NCBI RefSeq assembly: GCF_004328665.1
Contig: NZ_CP019771.1
Span: forward strand, 1-64,000
Reading direction: 5' to 3'
From: Pseudoalteromonas sp. DL-6
GTDB lineage: Bacteria; Pseudomonadota; Gammaproteobacteria; Enterobacterales; Alteromonadaceae
DNA length: 64,000 nt
Part shown: positions 57,002 through 64,000 of the stretch, in pieces
Position numbering within the stretch: the first letter of the stretch is position 1
How the letters are laid out: each line of letters begins with the position of its first letter
Notes under the pieces: generated by a model
What the model was told of the DNA's origin: nothing
Seen by the model: the letters and a program-made list of their open reading frames with translations, nothing else
Databases searched by the model: none
Position numbers and translations under genes: made by a program

Positions 57002-58051
57002 TTAGTCATAGGTATGATGGCGAGTGACACTAAATCGGTTAAGAATTCGATGCACTACATACACCGCGCTTAAACTTACCGTTACCGCAACAGCCACCGA
57101 GCTAAACCGATATAAAGCGCTGTATACTAAATCTTGCCCTGGGCCTAACGATTGACCAAATAAAATCCCAAAGGTGGTTAATACCCCAAATCCGACACCC
57201 GGTGGACCGCCGCCTAAAATATGAAATCGACTGAATATAAACGATAATATCCATAATATAGCCACTGGAAACAGCAAAAAGTCGGTATGGTTATACAGCA
57301 CTAATTGCGAAATCAATGCAGCATTACAGCCTATCAATGTACCAATAATACGTTGCCAACTTGCGGTGCCCGCCGCTTTAAAGCACAACGAAAACAAAAT
57401 TAAAATAGACGCCGCTTGCGCTGAAATTGAATCTTGCAAGTCAAGCACCTGAAAAACCACAAACGACAAAGTAGCAACCGTGGCACATAACAGCACCTCG
57501 TGACGAATACTTTCTTTATCCTTATGGGGCACAGCGCGCATTGGTCGCGCTGTCACATCAGGAAACAAGCCATGCATCAAGAGCGCAATAATAATGGTAA
57601 TAAATATAGCCATACCATTACTTAAAATAAGCGGGTAAATACTACTAGCTTGGTCAACATGACTGGCAAAATGTAACTGAATCGATAAACTCACCGCCCC
57701 CAAAGCACCAAATAAAAACGCACCACCAGAGCTCATTAAGTAAAATAACACGCAAAAACTAGCAAAAATAATGAGCGTCATTAACACCGGTAAATGCGAA
57801 AATAAGCCCTGTAAAATAAGTACTATAAACGCACTGTAGGCAGCACTGGCAACAAATTGGCGAATCACATCTTTGTTAATACTTGGCACTAAACCGAGTA
57901 ATAACATGGGGTAAACTGTAAAAAATATTCCATTGGGCCAATTCATTAACTTGCACAAAGTAAAACCAATAGTACAGCCGCCAGCAATACGAAGCGCTTG
58001 GCGTAAGCCATTTGAATCGAGTTGTGGCGCTTGGCTAACATGTTGTGTCAT
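57002..58051 (-). CDS. DUF2955/FUSC-like membrane transport protein
   Basis: About 349 residues from ATG 58051 (MTQHVSQ), which has GGGGCGAG upstream and starts 11 bp after the HlyD gene; the longer frame overlaps that gene. Ten or so hydrophobic segments lie in two similar halves (for example ALRIAGGCTIGFTLCKLMNW, then ATVATLSFVVFQVLDLQ), as in FUSC-type aromatic-acid efflux proteins. With the HlyD-type adaptor it would form an efflux pump, controlled by the MarR-type gene at the head of the operon. Confidence 0.85.
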   Translation of the reverse strand: MTQHVSQAPQLDSNGLRQALRIAGGCTIGFTLCKLMNWPNGIFFTVYPMLLLGLVPSINKDVIRQFVASAAYSAFIVLILQGLFSHLPVLMTLIIFASFCVLFYLMSSGGAFLFGALGAVSLSIQLHFASHVDQASSIYPLILSNGMAIFITIIIALLMHGLFPDVTARPMRAVPHKDKESIRHEVLLCATVATLSFVVFQVLDLQDSISAQAASILILFSLCFKAAGTASWQRIIGTLIGCNAALISQLVLYNHTDFLLFPVAILWILSFIFSRFHILGGGPPGVGFGVLTTFGILFGQSLGPGQDLVYSALYRFSSVAVAVTVSLSAVYVVHRILNRFSVTRHHTYD

Positions 58052-58062
58052 TACTCGCCCCA

Positions 58063-59127
58063 CTAATAAATGTAATGTAACCAACTAATAAAACGGATCT
58101 GTACTGTTCCCAACCATTGACCTACAGCCGATTGCGGAAGTAACTGCACAGTAGCACGCGCACCACTGGGCATATTATTTATAAGCTGAGTGTTATTTGG
58201 CAGCACTAAATGAATACGTTGACGCTGGGCATCGCGAACCCAGCGGTTGCTGGTTTCGGTGGTGCTAAGTAATCCATTCGCACTAAGTTGCCCGTCACTA
58301 ACACCTGCTTCAAAGGTTTCAATTTTAGCGTCGAATACTTCACCAGGTCGGCTATCAAATACCACTTTTGCTAAACTGCCTGGCTGCATATTTAATAGTG
58401 ACTTTTCACGAAAATCGGCCACCAAATCCGCTTTCTTTGCCACAACCGCGAGTAATGGCTTACCCGCAACCGCATAGGAACCTTCAAGTAACTGTAAATT
58501 AGCCACAACGCCATCACTTAAAGCGCGCACTTGCGTATAAGATAAATTAAGCTCAGCTTGGGCTAACTGATTGGCCGCATGACGCAGTGCTAAGTTATCT
58601 TGTCCTGAATCGCCACGCGCTAAAACAGCTTCTGCCAACTGTGCTTCAAAGGCAGCTAAATTAGATTGGCTTGCGGCAAAATTAGCCCGAATGCTTTCAA
58701 GCTCTTGCTCCGAAATAGAGTTTTGTTTGTAGAGTGTTTCGCCACGCTTTTTTAATAGCTGCTGCTCATGCAATTTAGCGTTAGCTGCACTTATTTGTGC
58801 TTCCAGCGCTTTTACATTGGTATCAAGGCGTTTATTTTGCAGTTTGGCATCATCAAGCGCGAGCTGCGCTTGCTCAAGTGCTAGTTGGTAAGTGTTTTTG
58901 TCTATTTCAAATAATACATCACCCGCTTTAACCGTTTGATTGTTGCTGACCAATACATCAGTAACACGGCCGTTTATTTGCGGCGATATTTGCACAACCG
59001 GATGGTAAACCCGTGCTTGTGGCGTAACCGGCAGCCATACATCGGCAACAATATAATAGAAAAATACAACAATAAAACCAACGAGCGATACTTTAACGTA
59101 GCGGGCAAATTTTTGATCGGGTGTCAT
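58063..59127 (-). CDS. HlyD-family membrane-fusion protein (EmrA/AaeA-like)
   Basis: Protein of 354 residues with one N-terminal membrane helix (about 13-31), a split biotinyl-lipoyl domain (VVQISPQINGRVTDVLVSNN, then QVRALSDGVVANLQLLEGS) around a helical hairpin (about 80-190), and a beta domain. Periplasmic adaptor of an efflux pump. It starts two bases after the MarR gene and precedes the DUF2955 gene, giving a three-gene operon. Confidence 0.9.
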   Translation of the reverse strand: MTPDQKFARYVKVSLVGFIVVFFYYIVADVWLPVTPQARVYHPVVQISPQINGRVTDVLVSNNQTVKAGDVLFEIDKNTYQLALEQAQLALDDAKLQNKRLDTNVKALEAQISAANAKLHEQQLLKKRGETLYKQNSISEQELESIRANFAASQSNLAAFEAQLAEAVLARGDSGQDNLALRHAANQLAQAELNLSYTQVRALSDGVVANLQLLEGSYAVAGKPLLAVVAKKADLVADFREKSLLNMQPGSLAKVVFDSRPGEVFDAKIETFEAGVSDGQLSANGLLSTTETSNRWVRDAQRQRIHLVLPNNTQLINNMPSGARATVQLLPQSAVGQWLGTVQIRFISWLHYIY

Positions 59128-59129
59128 AC

Positions 59130-59606
59130 TTATTTATCTCCAGATAAGCTTGCAATACAACGCCGCGCATTTTCTTCCATTTGCACTAAACTATGCGCCA
59201 TACCGTCAAGCTGCTCCGTGCTTAAGCCTGCATATAAACGCTGTTTAATATCGCTTGTGAGCTCTTTTAAGTGTTCTAATAACTTTATACCCTCATCGGT
59301 AAAGTACAATTTTTTACTGCGTTTATCGTGCTCATCAACTTGTCGAATAACCAGATTTTGCTGCTCTAATTGCTTAATGGTGCGCGTTAATGAGGGCATT
59401 TCAATACCTAAGCTAGTCGCCAACGCTTGTTGTGTTGCCCCTAAAGGTAAATGATGTAAGTGGATCATTGCCGTCCAGCGCGACTGAGTTAAACCTAGCG
59501 GCTCAACCGCCAATGTCACCGCTTCTCGACATAAGCGATGCACTCGGCCCATATTGCCGCATAAGGTTAAATCGAGTGTTTCATGAAAAGGAATAGTGCT
59601 GCTCAT
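59130..59606 (-). CDS. MarR-family regulator
   Basis: About 158 residues from the ATG at 59606 (MSSTIPFHETLDL); an ATG 39 bases upstream is also open. The winged helix is visible as LGATQQALATSLGIEMPSLT, RTIKQLEQQNLVIRQ and DEHDKRSKKLYFTDEG. It heads the efflux operon and probably represses it until a small aromatic ligand binds. Confidence 0.9.
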   Translation of the reverse strand: MSSTIPFHETLDLTLCGNMGRVHRLCREAVTLAVEPLGLTQSRWTAMIHLHHLPLGATQQALATSLGIEMPSLTRTIKQLEQQNLVIRQVDEHDKRSKKLYFTDEGIKLLEHLKELTSDIKQRLYAGLSTEQLDGMAHSLVQMEENARRCIASLSGDK

Positions 59607-59697
59607 AGGAACTCTTGCTTGTGAATATCCAGCAAATTTTAGCATTAGTTAGCAGGCTAAGTAAATAATTGGTATTTTAGCTTCACGTCAATAAGTT

Positions 59698-60411
59698 TTA
59701 TTTAGACAAATAATGCGCAGCAAGCTTGTCTAAAAAAGTATAAAGTTTAGCGTTCATTTCACTATAGTCATGGCTTAAGAGCTTTTCGGGCTGTTCAACA
59801 AAGCAGTAATTATGAGCATTGCTTAAATCATCGTTGGCAATGAGGAGGGTAACCACCTCGGTAGTCAATTCCATGTGGCATTGAAAACCAAATACTAAAT
59901 CGCTATAAGCGACTATTTGCCTTGGACAACCTTCACTATAGGCAATAATACTGGCTGTAGCAGTTAGCCCTGGCATGTCGTTATGCCAATGCCCTACATT
60001 AAGCTCACTACCAAAATGGCTAAATAAAGGATGATTCAAGCCTGTATCGGTGAGGGTAATCGCAAACTTACCAATTTCTTTTTCTGGACTGGGTTGATAG
60101 GCCGCGTCTAACGCTTCACCAATTAATTGTGACCCCAAACAAACGCCCAATACCACTTTGTTTGCAGTGATCGCGCTGGCAATAAAGGCTTGTTCTTTTT
60201 TACTATCAAAATAAGGGCATTCTGCAAGCGATGTAGCGGGGGATTGTGGCCCACCCATTACGATTAAAAAATCGATATCATCGGTGTGCTGAGGTAAGGG
60301 ATCAGCTAAATAAATACGGGTATAAGACAACGTGTGGCCATTCATTTTAGCCCAAGCTTCATAAGCGCCTGGTGCTTCAAAATGTTCATGAATAATAAAG
60401 TGAATGTGCAT
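59698..60411 (-). CDS. class-I glutamine amidotransferase-like protein
   Basis: Protein of 237 residues with a complete GATase triad: nucleophile Cys in VLGVCLGSQLIG, His in GFQCHMELT and Glu three residues on (MEL). The oxyanion segment MGGPQSP is present. It stands alone without a synthetase domain, like the guaA-type GATase proteins of unknown acceptor found in many proteobacteria. It is cytosolic and monocistronic. Confidence 0.88.
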   Translation of the reverse strand: MHIHFIIHEHFEAPGAYEAWAKMNGHTLSYTRIYLADPLPQHTDDIDFLIVMGGPQSPATSLAECPYFDSKKEQAFIASAITANKVVLGVCLGSQLIGEALDAAYQPSPEKEIGKFAITLTDTGLNHPLFSHFGSELNVGHWHNDMPGLTATASIIAYSEGCPRQIVAYSDLVFGFQCHMELTTEVVTLLIANDDLSNAHNYCFVEQPEKLLSHDYSEMNAKLYTFLDKLAAHYLSK

Positions 60412-60483
60412 TGCCGTTTCCTTAGAATATTATCTGTTTAATAAAGTAACGGTCACCGGATATAAGTGACCATGTAACAACCC

Positions 60484-61380
60484 CTAAAAGTTAAGTAAAT
60501 TAGCTGGAGAGTATTGATCGGTTAGCACCTTAGTATCACTTGGCCAATCTTTACCATCTTTAGTGAAAAACATACGCTGGCTAATTGCCTTTATATCTAC
60601 GTCATAAGGGGCAAGTAACGGAGCTAGCTGCGTCACCCGCTGCGCTATTTGTTGCTCTGTAGGGATATTGCTATAACCAGCTAAAATAATACGATTACTA
60701 TTATTATTGGCTGTTACATTAATAAAATCGCCAAATACCGCATGATAGGTTGCCGACTCATGTTCATAGAGTTTGCTTGATGAAAACGTGTTAGCAGCAA
60801 CAATTCCGTCTTCGGCTAATACGCTTTTTATTTCTTCAAAAAACTCTTTAGTGAGTAAGTGCTCAGGAATGTAATCGCCATTAAATGCATCTAAAATAAT
60901 CCAATCAAATTGCTGCTTTTTAAGCGCCGCACGTTTAATAAAAATACGCCCATCTTGCACTTTAGCAGTTACCTTATCGGTTTCTATAAAGTTAAAATAA
61001 TCGCGCGCCACTTTAATTACTGCGGGATCTATTTCAACATTTTTAATGTGTGCCTTTGGATATAGCTCATGAATCATATTAGAAAGCGTACCGCCCCCTA
61101 AACCAATAATGAGCACATTTTTAGGGTTATCAATCAGTAACAAACTAGAAAAAGCCAACTTAGTATAATTAAATACCAGTTTTTTAGGGTCGCTGATATA
61201 CATACAGCTTTGACTGCTTTGTCGGGTTTTTTCATCAAACTTTAAACAGCGTAAGTCACCGGTTTCTTCAACTAATAAATTTCGATATAAAGAACGCTCT
61301 TTATGCACAACATTACTCATACTGTAAGTTGAAAATAGCAGCGCCATAATACAAATAAACAATAATTTAAGCTTGAGCAT
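60484..61380 (-). CDS. spermidine-synthase-like protein, C-terminal half of a split MFS/spermidine-synthase
   Basis: About 298 residues from ATG 61380, which has GAGAGGCCGTTT upstream and overlaps the previous gene by 14 bases. A hydrophobic N-terminal segment (about 5-20) is followed by a Rossmann methyltransferase-like domain with VLIIGLGGGTLSN, VEIDPAVIKVA and DWIILDAFNGDYIP, as in polyamine synthases. In many bacteria this is the C-terminal half of one fused protein. Polyamine synthesis is not proven. Confidence 0.82.
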   Translation of the reverse strand: MLKLKLLFICIMALLFSTYSMSNVVHKERSLYRNLLVEETGDLRCLKFDEKTRQSSQSCMYISDPKKLVFNYTKLAFSSLLLIDNPKNVLIIGLGGGTLSNMIHELYPKAHIKNVEIDPAVIKVARDYFNFIETDKVTAKVQDGRIFIKRAALKKQQFDWIILDAFNGDYIPEHLLTKEFFEEIKSVLAEDGIVAANTFSSSKLYEHESATYHAVFGDFINVTANNNSNRIILAGYSNIPTEQQIAQRVTQLAPLLAPYDVDIKAISQRMFFTKDGKDWPSDTKVLTDQYSPANLLNF

Positions 61381-61993
61381 AAACGGCCTCTCGTACTCTA
61401 AGTTTATCAAAAGTAATAGCAATCAAGCCAAGTGTGCCCAACACCCCAGCAAAACCTAAAATAATGGCGTTAACATCAAACGCCAGTACCATATAAAAAG
61501 AGGTAATAATGGTGCCCAGTGCACTGCCTAAGGTACTGACAAAATAAAGCCCGCCAGCCACTTGGCCGCTGCGCTCACTATTGGTAACTAGCAAACGTAC
61601 CGAGTAAGGCGAGATCATGCCTAAAATAATGGTAGGTATAAAAAATAACGCGGTTGAGGCGAGTAACGAGCCGTAGCGGCTGTCTTCAATATGCGAAAAA
61701 ATAAATGCCATAATTGGCTCAGCAAACAATGCAATTGGCACCACCATAATACTGGCGACTAAAAAAATTAACCCATATTTAGTTAGCGAAGGATGACGAA
61801 TAGACAGCTTACCTCCCAGTAAATATCCAAATGATAAGCTAAGCATAAACACAGTAATAATACTGCCCCAAATATGCACGCTACTGCCAAAGTAAGGTGC
61901 TAAAATTCGCCCACCTAACAGCTCTATTCCCATAATACTAAAGCCACTGCTAAAGGCTAAAAAGTAAATTAAGGCATTTGTTTTTGTTAACAT
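61367..61993 (-). CDS. membrane N-terminal half of a split MFS/spermidine-synthase
   Basis: Protein of 208 residues with six hydrophobic segments. It starts with ALIYFLAFSSGFSIMGIELL and GRILAPYFG, the signature of the membrane part of fused MFS/spermidine-synthase proteins. It also has IPTIILGMISPYSVRL and GQVAGGLYFVSTLGSALGT. The stop codon lies 14 bases inside the next gene, so the two halves are coupled rather than joined. Confidence 0.85.
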   Translation of the reverse strand: MLTKTNALIYFLAFSSGFSIMGIELLGGRILAPYFGSSVHIWGSIITVFMLSLSFGYLLGGKLSIRHPSLTKYGLIFLVASIMVVPIALFAEPIMAFIFSHIEDSRYGSLLASTALFFIPTIILGMISPYSVRLLVTNSERSGQVAGGLYFVSTLGSALGTIITSFYMVLAFDVNAIILGFAGVLGTLGLIAITFDKLRVREAVYAQA

Positions 61994-62136
61994 TATATTG
62001 TTCTTATTGTGTTATTTTCATCCATCTTAACGTGATGTAAGCGAACAGGCTAGCGTATGTCTAATTTAGGTGTTAATAATTAAAAGGCGTGAAATAATCG
62101 GTTGTTTTAAACTATAAAAATAATTAATGCCGCTGC

Positions 62137-62153
62137 TGTAAATCCCCTTTACA
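62137..62153. repeat. TGTAAA-N5-TTTACA repeat, copy 6 (variant)
   Basis: TGTAAATCCCCTTTACA; one base of the C5 centre is changed. It lies beside the VOC-gene terminator. Confidence 0.65.
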
Positions 62154-62161
62154 TGAAACAA

Positions 62162-62189
62162 AAAGCCCTACAAAAATTTGTAGGGCTTT
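62162..62189 (-). terminator. terminator of the VOC gene
   Basis: Thirteen-base arms AAAGCCCTACAAA/TTTGTAGGGCTTT with a two-base loop, followed on the minus strand by TTTGTTTC. Confidence 0.8.
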
Positions 62190-62211
62190 AAGTGAATAGC
62201 TAACATGTATG

Positions 62212-62712
62212 TTAGTAAGCACCAGCGCTGTATATAAGCTCGTAACTGTGGCTGTAAATCTCAAGGATGTTACCAAACGGGTCTTCCATGTAGATCATGC
62301 GGTACGGCTTTTCGCCAGGGTAGTAGTAACGTGGCTCTGGCATACGTTTTTTACCACCTGCAGCAACAATACGATCTGCTAAGCCTTCTACATCTGGGTC
62401 TTGTACACAGAAATGGAAGATACCGGTTTTCCAGTATTCAAAGTTGTCTTTAGGGTTTTCTTGGTCTTTAAATTCGAAAATTTCTACCCCAATACGGTCG
62501 CCTGTTGAAAGGTGCGCTATTTTAAATTTTTCCCAATTTGGACCAAATACATCGGTACACATTTCGCCAATTGGGCTGTTGTCTTCAGTGATCACGGTAG
62601 GCTCCATTATGGTGTACCAGCCCATTACCTTAGTGTAAAACTCTACGGCTTTTTCAACATCCGGTACTGAAATACCAATGTGCGAAAAACTACGTGGATA
62701 TGTATGACTCAT
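62212..62712 (-). CDS. VOC (glyoxalase/dioxygenase) superfamily protein
   Basis: Protein of 166 residues with two beta-alpha-beta-beta-beta modules. The first metal position is in FSHIGISVPDVEKA (His12), with others in GVEIFEF, FHFCVQDPDVEGLADRI and DPFGNILEIYSHS. It has the metal-binding pattern of VOC enzymes, but the substrate is unknown. It is divergent from a LysR-type regulator across 104 bp, which probably controls it. Confidence 0.88.
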   Translation of the reverse strand: MSHTYPRSFSHIGISVPDVEKAVEFYTKVMGWYTIMEPTVITEDNSPIGEMCTDVFGPNWEKFKIAHLSTGDRIGVEIFEFKDQENPKDNFEYWKTGIFHFCVQDPDVEGLADRIVAAGGKKRMPEPRYYYPGEKPYRMIYMEDPFGNILEIYSHSYELIYSAGAY

Positions 62713-62816
62713 AATAAATACTCCTACTTAACTATGTTTAGTTGATGGAGTGAGTTTACGAATTGACCAACATTAAGTAAAATTATCATTAATCATCATT
62801 TTGAGTATATTTTGTA

Positions 62817-63683
62817 ATGATAAACCCGACATGGTTAAACACGTTTTGTACTTTAGTTGAGGTAAACCATTTTACCCAAACCGCCGAGCGCCTTTATATG
62901 ACCCAGTCAGGCGTAAGCCAACATATAAAAAAGTTAGAGCAGCAAGTAGATTGCGCCTTGCTTGAGCGCCACGGTAAACAATTTACGCTTACTGTTCAGG
63001 GGCAAAATTTATATCAGCAGGGTAGTCAGTTACTCAAAGAATGGCAGTTTTTAGAGCAGCAATTAAAAGATGATTCACCTTACAGCGGTTTAGTTAAAAT
63101 ACAGTCGCCAGGCAGTTGCGGGCTGCAGTTTTACAATCAACTATTAGCACTGCAAGTAGAGCACAAGGAGCTAATTATAGATTACCGCTTTGCTCCAAAT
63201 ACCAGTGTTGAACAAGCGGTGGCCAATCACAGTGCCGATATTGGCTTTTTAACTCAAGCGCCTACCCTTAGTGAAGTTACCAGCCACAAAATTGGTAAAG
63301 AATCCCTATTATTAGTAACGCCCGCACATATAGAAAACCCAACGTGGGAGGTTTTATGTGAGCTTGGCTTTATTGGCCACCCCGATGCAAAACACCACGC
63401 GCAGCTTTTACTTAGCGAAAACTACAGTGAATTTGAACATGTTGATCAAATTAAGCAAACGGGGTTTTCTAACCAAATAAGTTTAATACTGGAGCCGGTA
63501 AGTTTAGGGCTGGGTTTTACGGTTTTACCCGCACACGCAGTAAGTGCTTTTAATAAACCTGCGCTTATTAAAACGCATCATTTAACCAAACCAATTAGCG
63601 AAAATATTTATGTGTGCCATCACCGAAATAGGCCGTTAGCAAAGCGTATGCATTGCGTTATTGATGCAATAAAAGCAGGCTAG
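62817..63683 (+). CDS. LysR-family regulator
   Basis: Protein of 288 residues. The N-terminal helix-turn-helix is NHFTQTAERLYMTQSGVSQH and KKLEQQVDCALLER, with a periplasmic-binding-like effector domain in the rest. It is divergent from the VOC gene, the typical position for a LysR activator of that gene. An ATTATCATTAATCATCAT stretch in the spacer (about 62781-62798) is a possible site but is not a clean palindrome. Confidence 0.92.
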   Translation: MINPTWLNTFCTLVEVNHFTQTAERLYMTQSGVSQHIKKLEQQVDCALLERHGKQFTLTVQGQNLYQQGSQLLKEWQFLEQQLKDDSPYSGLVKIQSPGSCGLQFYNQLLALQVEHKELIIDYRFAPNTSVEQAVANHSADIGFLTQAPTLSEVTSHKIGKESLLLVTPAHIENPTWEVLCELGFIGHPDAKHHAQLLLSENYSEFEHVDQIKQTGFSNQISLILEPVSLGLGFTVLPAHAVSAFNKPALIKTHHLTKPISENIYVCHHRNRPLAKRMHCVIDAIKAG

Positions 63684-63701
63684 GGCACCTAAATCAGCGC
63701 C

Positions 63702-63718
63702 CGTAAAGCCCCTTTACA
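63702..63718. repeat. TGTAAA-N5-TTTACA repeat, copy 7 (variant)
   Basis: CGTAAAGCCCCTTTACA between the LysR stop and the partial gene's stop, immediately followed by a perfect ACAGCTTAAGCTGT palindrome (63716-63729). Confidence 0.65.
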
Positions 63719-63720
63719 GC

Positions 63721-64000
63721 TTAAGCTGTACGTTTAGCTTTTTGCGTAATGTCTGTGAGGCTCTGTTTGCTTTTTAAATAAACCTTGTGCACAGCAAAAG
63801 TAAGTAAAGTCATCAGTACCATCATACAAAGTGTCGGCCAAAGGCTGAGGGTATGATAACCAAGCGCCCCCATAAACCAGCAAATAAGTACCCATTGAAT
63901 AACATAGAGCGCGGTTACATGTTTACTGGCATATAAAAGGGCACGTGTAATAGGGCCATTATATTTATCAGCAAAAATATACTGTATAGCCGCTAGTGCA
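63721..64000 (-). CDS. partial polytopic membrane protein (C-terminal end)
   Basis: Open frame of 93 codons cut by the right edge, ending at TAA 63721. It has two or three hydrophobic segments (SKHVTALYVIQWVLICWFMG, then LCMMVLMTLLTFAV) and a basic tail ending KAKRTA. The first resembles the last helices of acyltransferase or heparan-glucosaminide-acetyltransferase-like membrane proteins. The evidence is too short for a family call. Confidence 0.6.
   Translation of the reverse strand, partial: ALAAIQYIFADKYNGPITRALLYASKHVTALYVIQWVLICWFMGALGYHTLSLWPTLCMMVLMTLLTFAVHKVYLKSKQSLTDITQKAKRTA

Noticed and set aside
60484..61993. Frameshifted pseudogene of a fused MFS/spermidine synthase
   Set aside because: The second half has a good ribosome site, its own start codon and intact motifs, so two coupled genes explain it better.

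Overview
The window looks like the chromosome of a marine gammaproteobacterium of the Alteromonadales, most likely Pseudoalteromonas. This is inferred from the AT-rich composition, the gene families (isocitrate lyase divergent from malate synthase G, a PepSY/DUF3649/DUF3325 set, an M1 peptidase paired with a small secreted protein, a thermostable-hemolysin cluster) and the dense intergenic repeats. No rRNA, tRNA, phage, transposase or CRISPR array was recognised.

Layout. 1-7583: a homogeneous heptamer array, katG (-), a TPR membrane protein (+), a small gene pair and fpr (-), then 1.4 kb of repeats. 7584-11632: nucleoside catabolism (deoB-deoD, -) back to back with nucleoside salvage (udk-nupC, +). 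12132-13304: a periplasmic solute-binding protein and a cold-shock protein. 13564-21547: ten tightly packed or overlapping minus-strand genes that read as one transcription unit: thermostable-hemolysin/GNAT-like protein, acyl-activating enzyme, heme-oxygenase-fold metalloenzyme, SDR, TPR protein, response regulator, histidine kinase, cupredoxin-like protein, FTR1-like membrane protein and a beta-barrel-like protein. This is the best candidate for an undescribed system. A diguanylate cyclase lies just upstream.

23406-33788: a NagZ-like GH3 enzyme with pxpA, an S9 peptidase, the glyoxylate shunt (aceA and glcB, divergent) and a YebC-family protein. 33955-38707: a HAD phosphatase, a small secreted protein and an M1 peptidase, bracketed by two inverted copies of a transposase-less element with terminal inverted repeats. 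One copy supplies the HAD stop codon. 38733-47991: sbcDC, a methyltransferase, a second cold-shock gene, an Lrp regulator divergent from a LysE exporter, yaiI and a lipocalin. 48198-50490: an iron-type PepSY membrane operon. 51425-56056: a minimal chaperone-usher locus whose usher carries two C-terminal SPOR domains. 56535-64000: arfB, a MarR-HlyD-DUF2955 efflux set, a glutamine amidotransferase, a two-piece MFS/spermidine-synthase-like pair, a VOC protein divergent from a LysR regulator, and a cut membrane protein.

Four short-sequence families recur: (i) period-7 arrays of the type CYCGNAR; (ii) a TGTAAA-N5-TTTACA inverted repeat with a C-rich centre, seven copies, one inside sbcD and one containing the blc stop codon; (iii) a degenerate GTTAGTAAAAATCTGATCT motif, about 17 copies, two of them inside membrane-protein genes; (iv) a 267-bp unit carrying CACCACAGAG palindromes. 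All annotations rest on reading motifs and translated sequence by eye; no database search was run.
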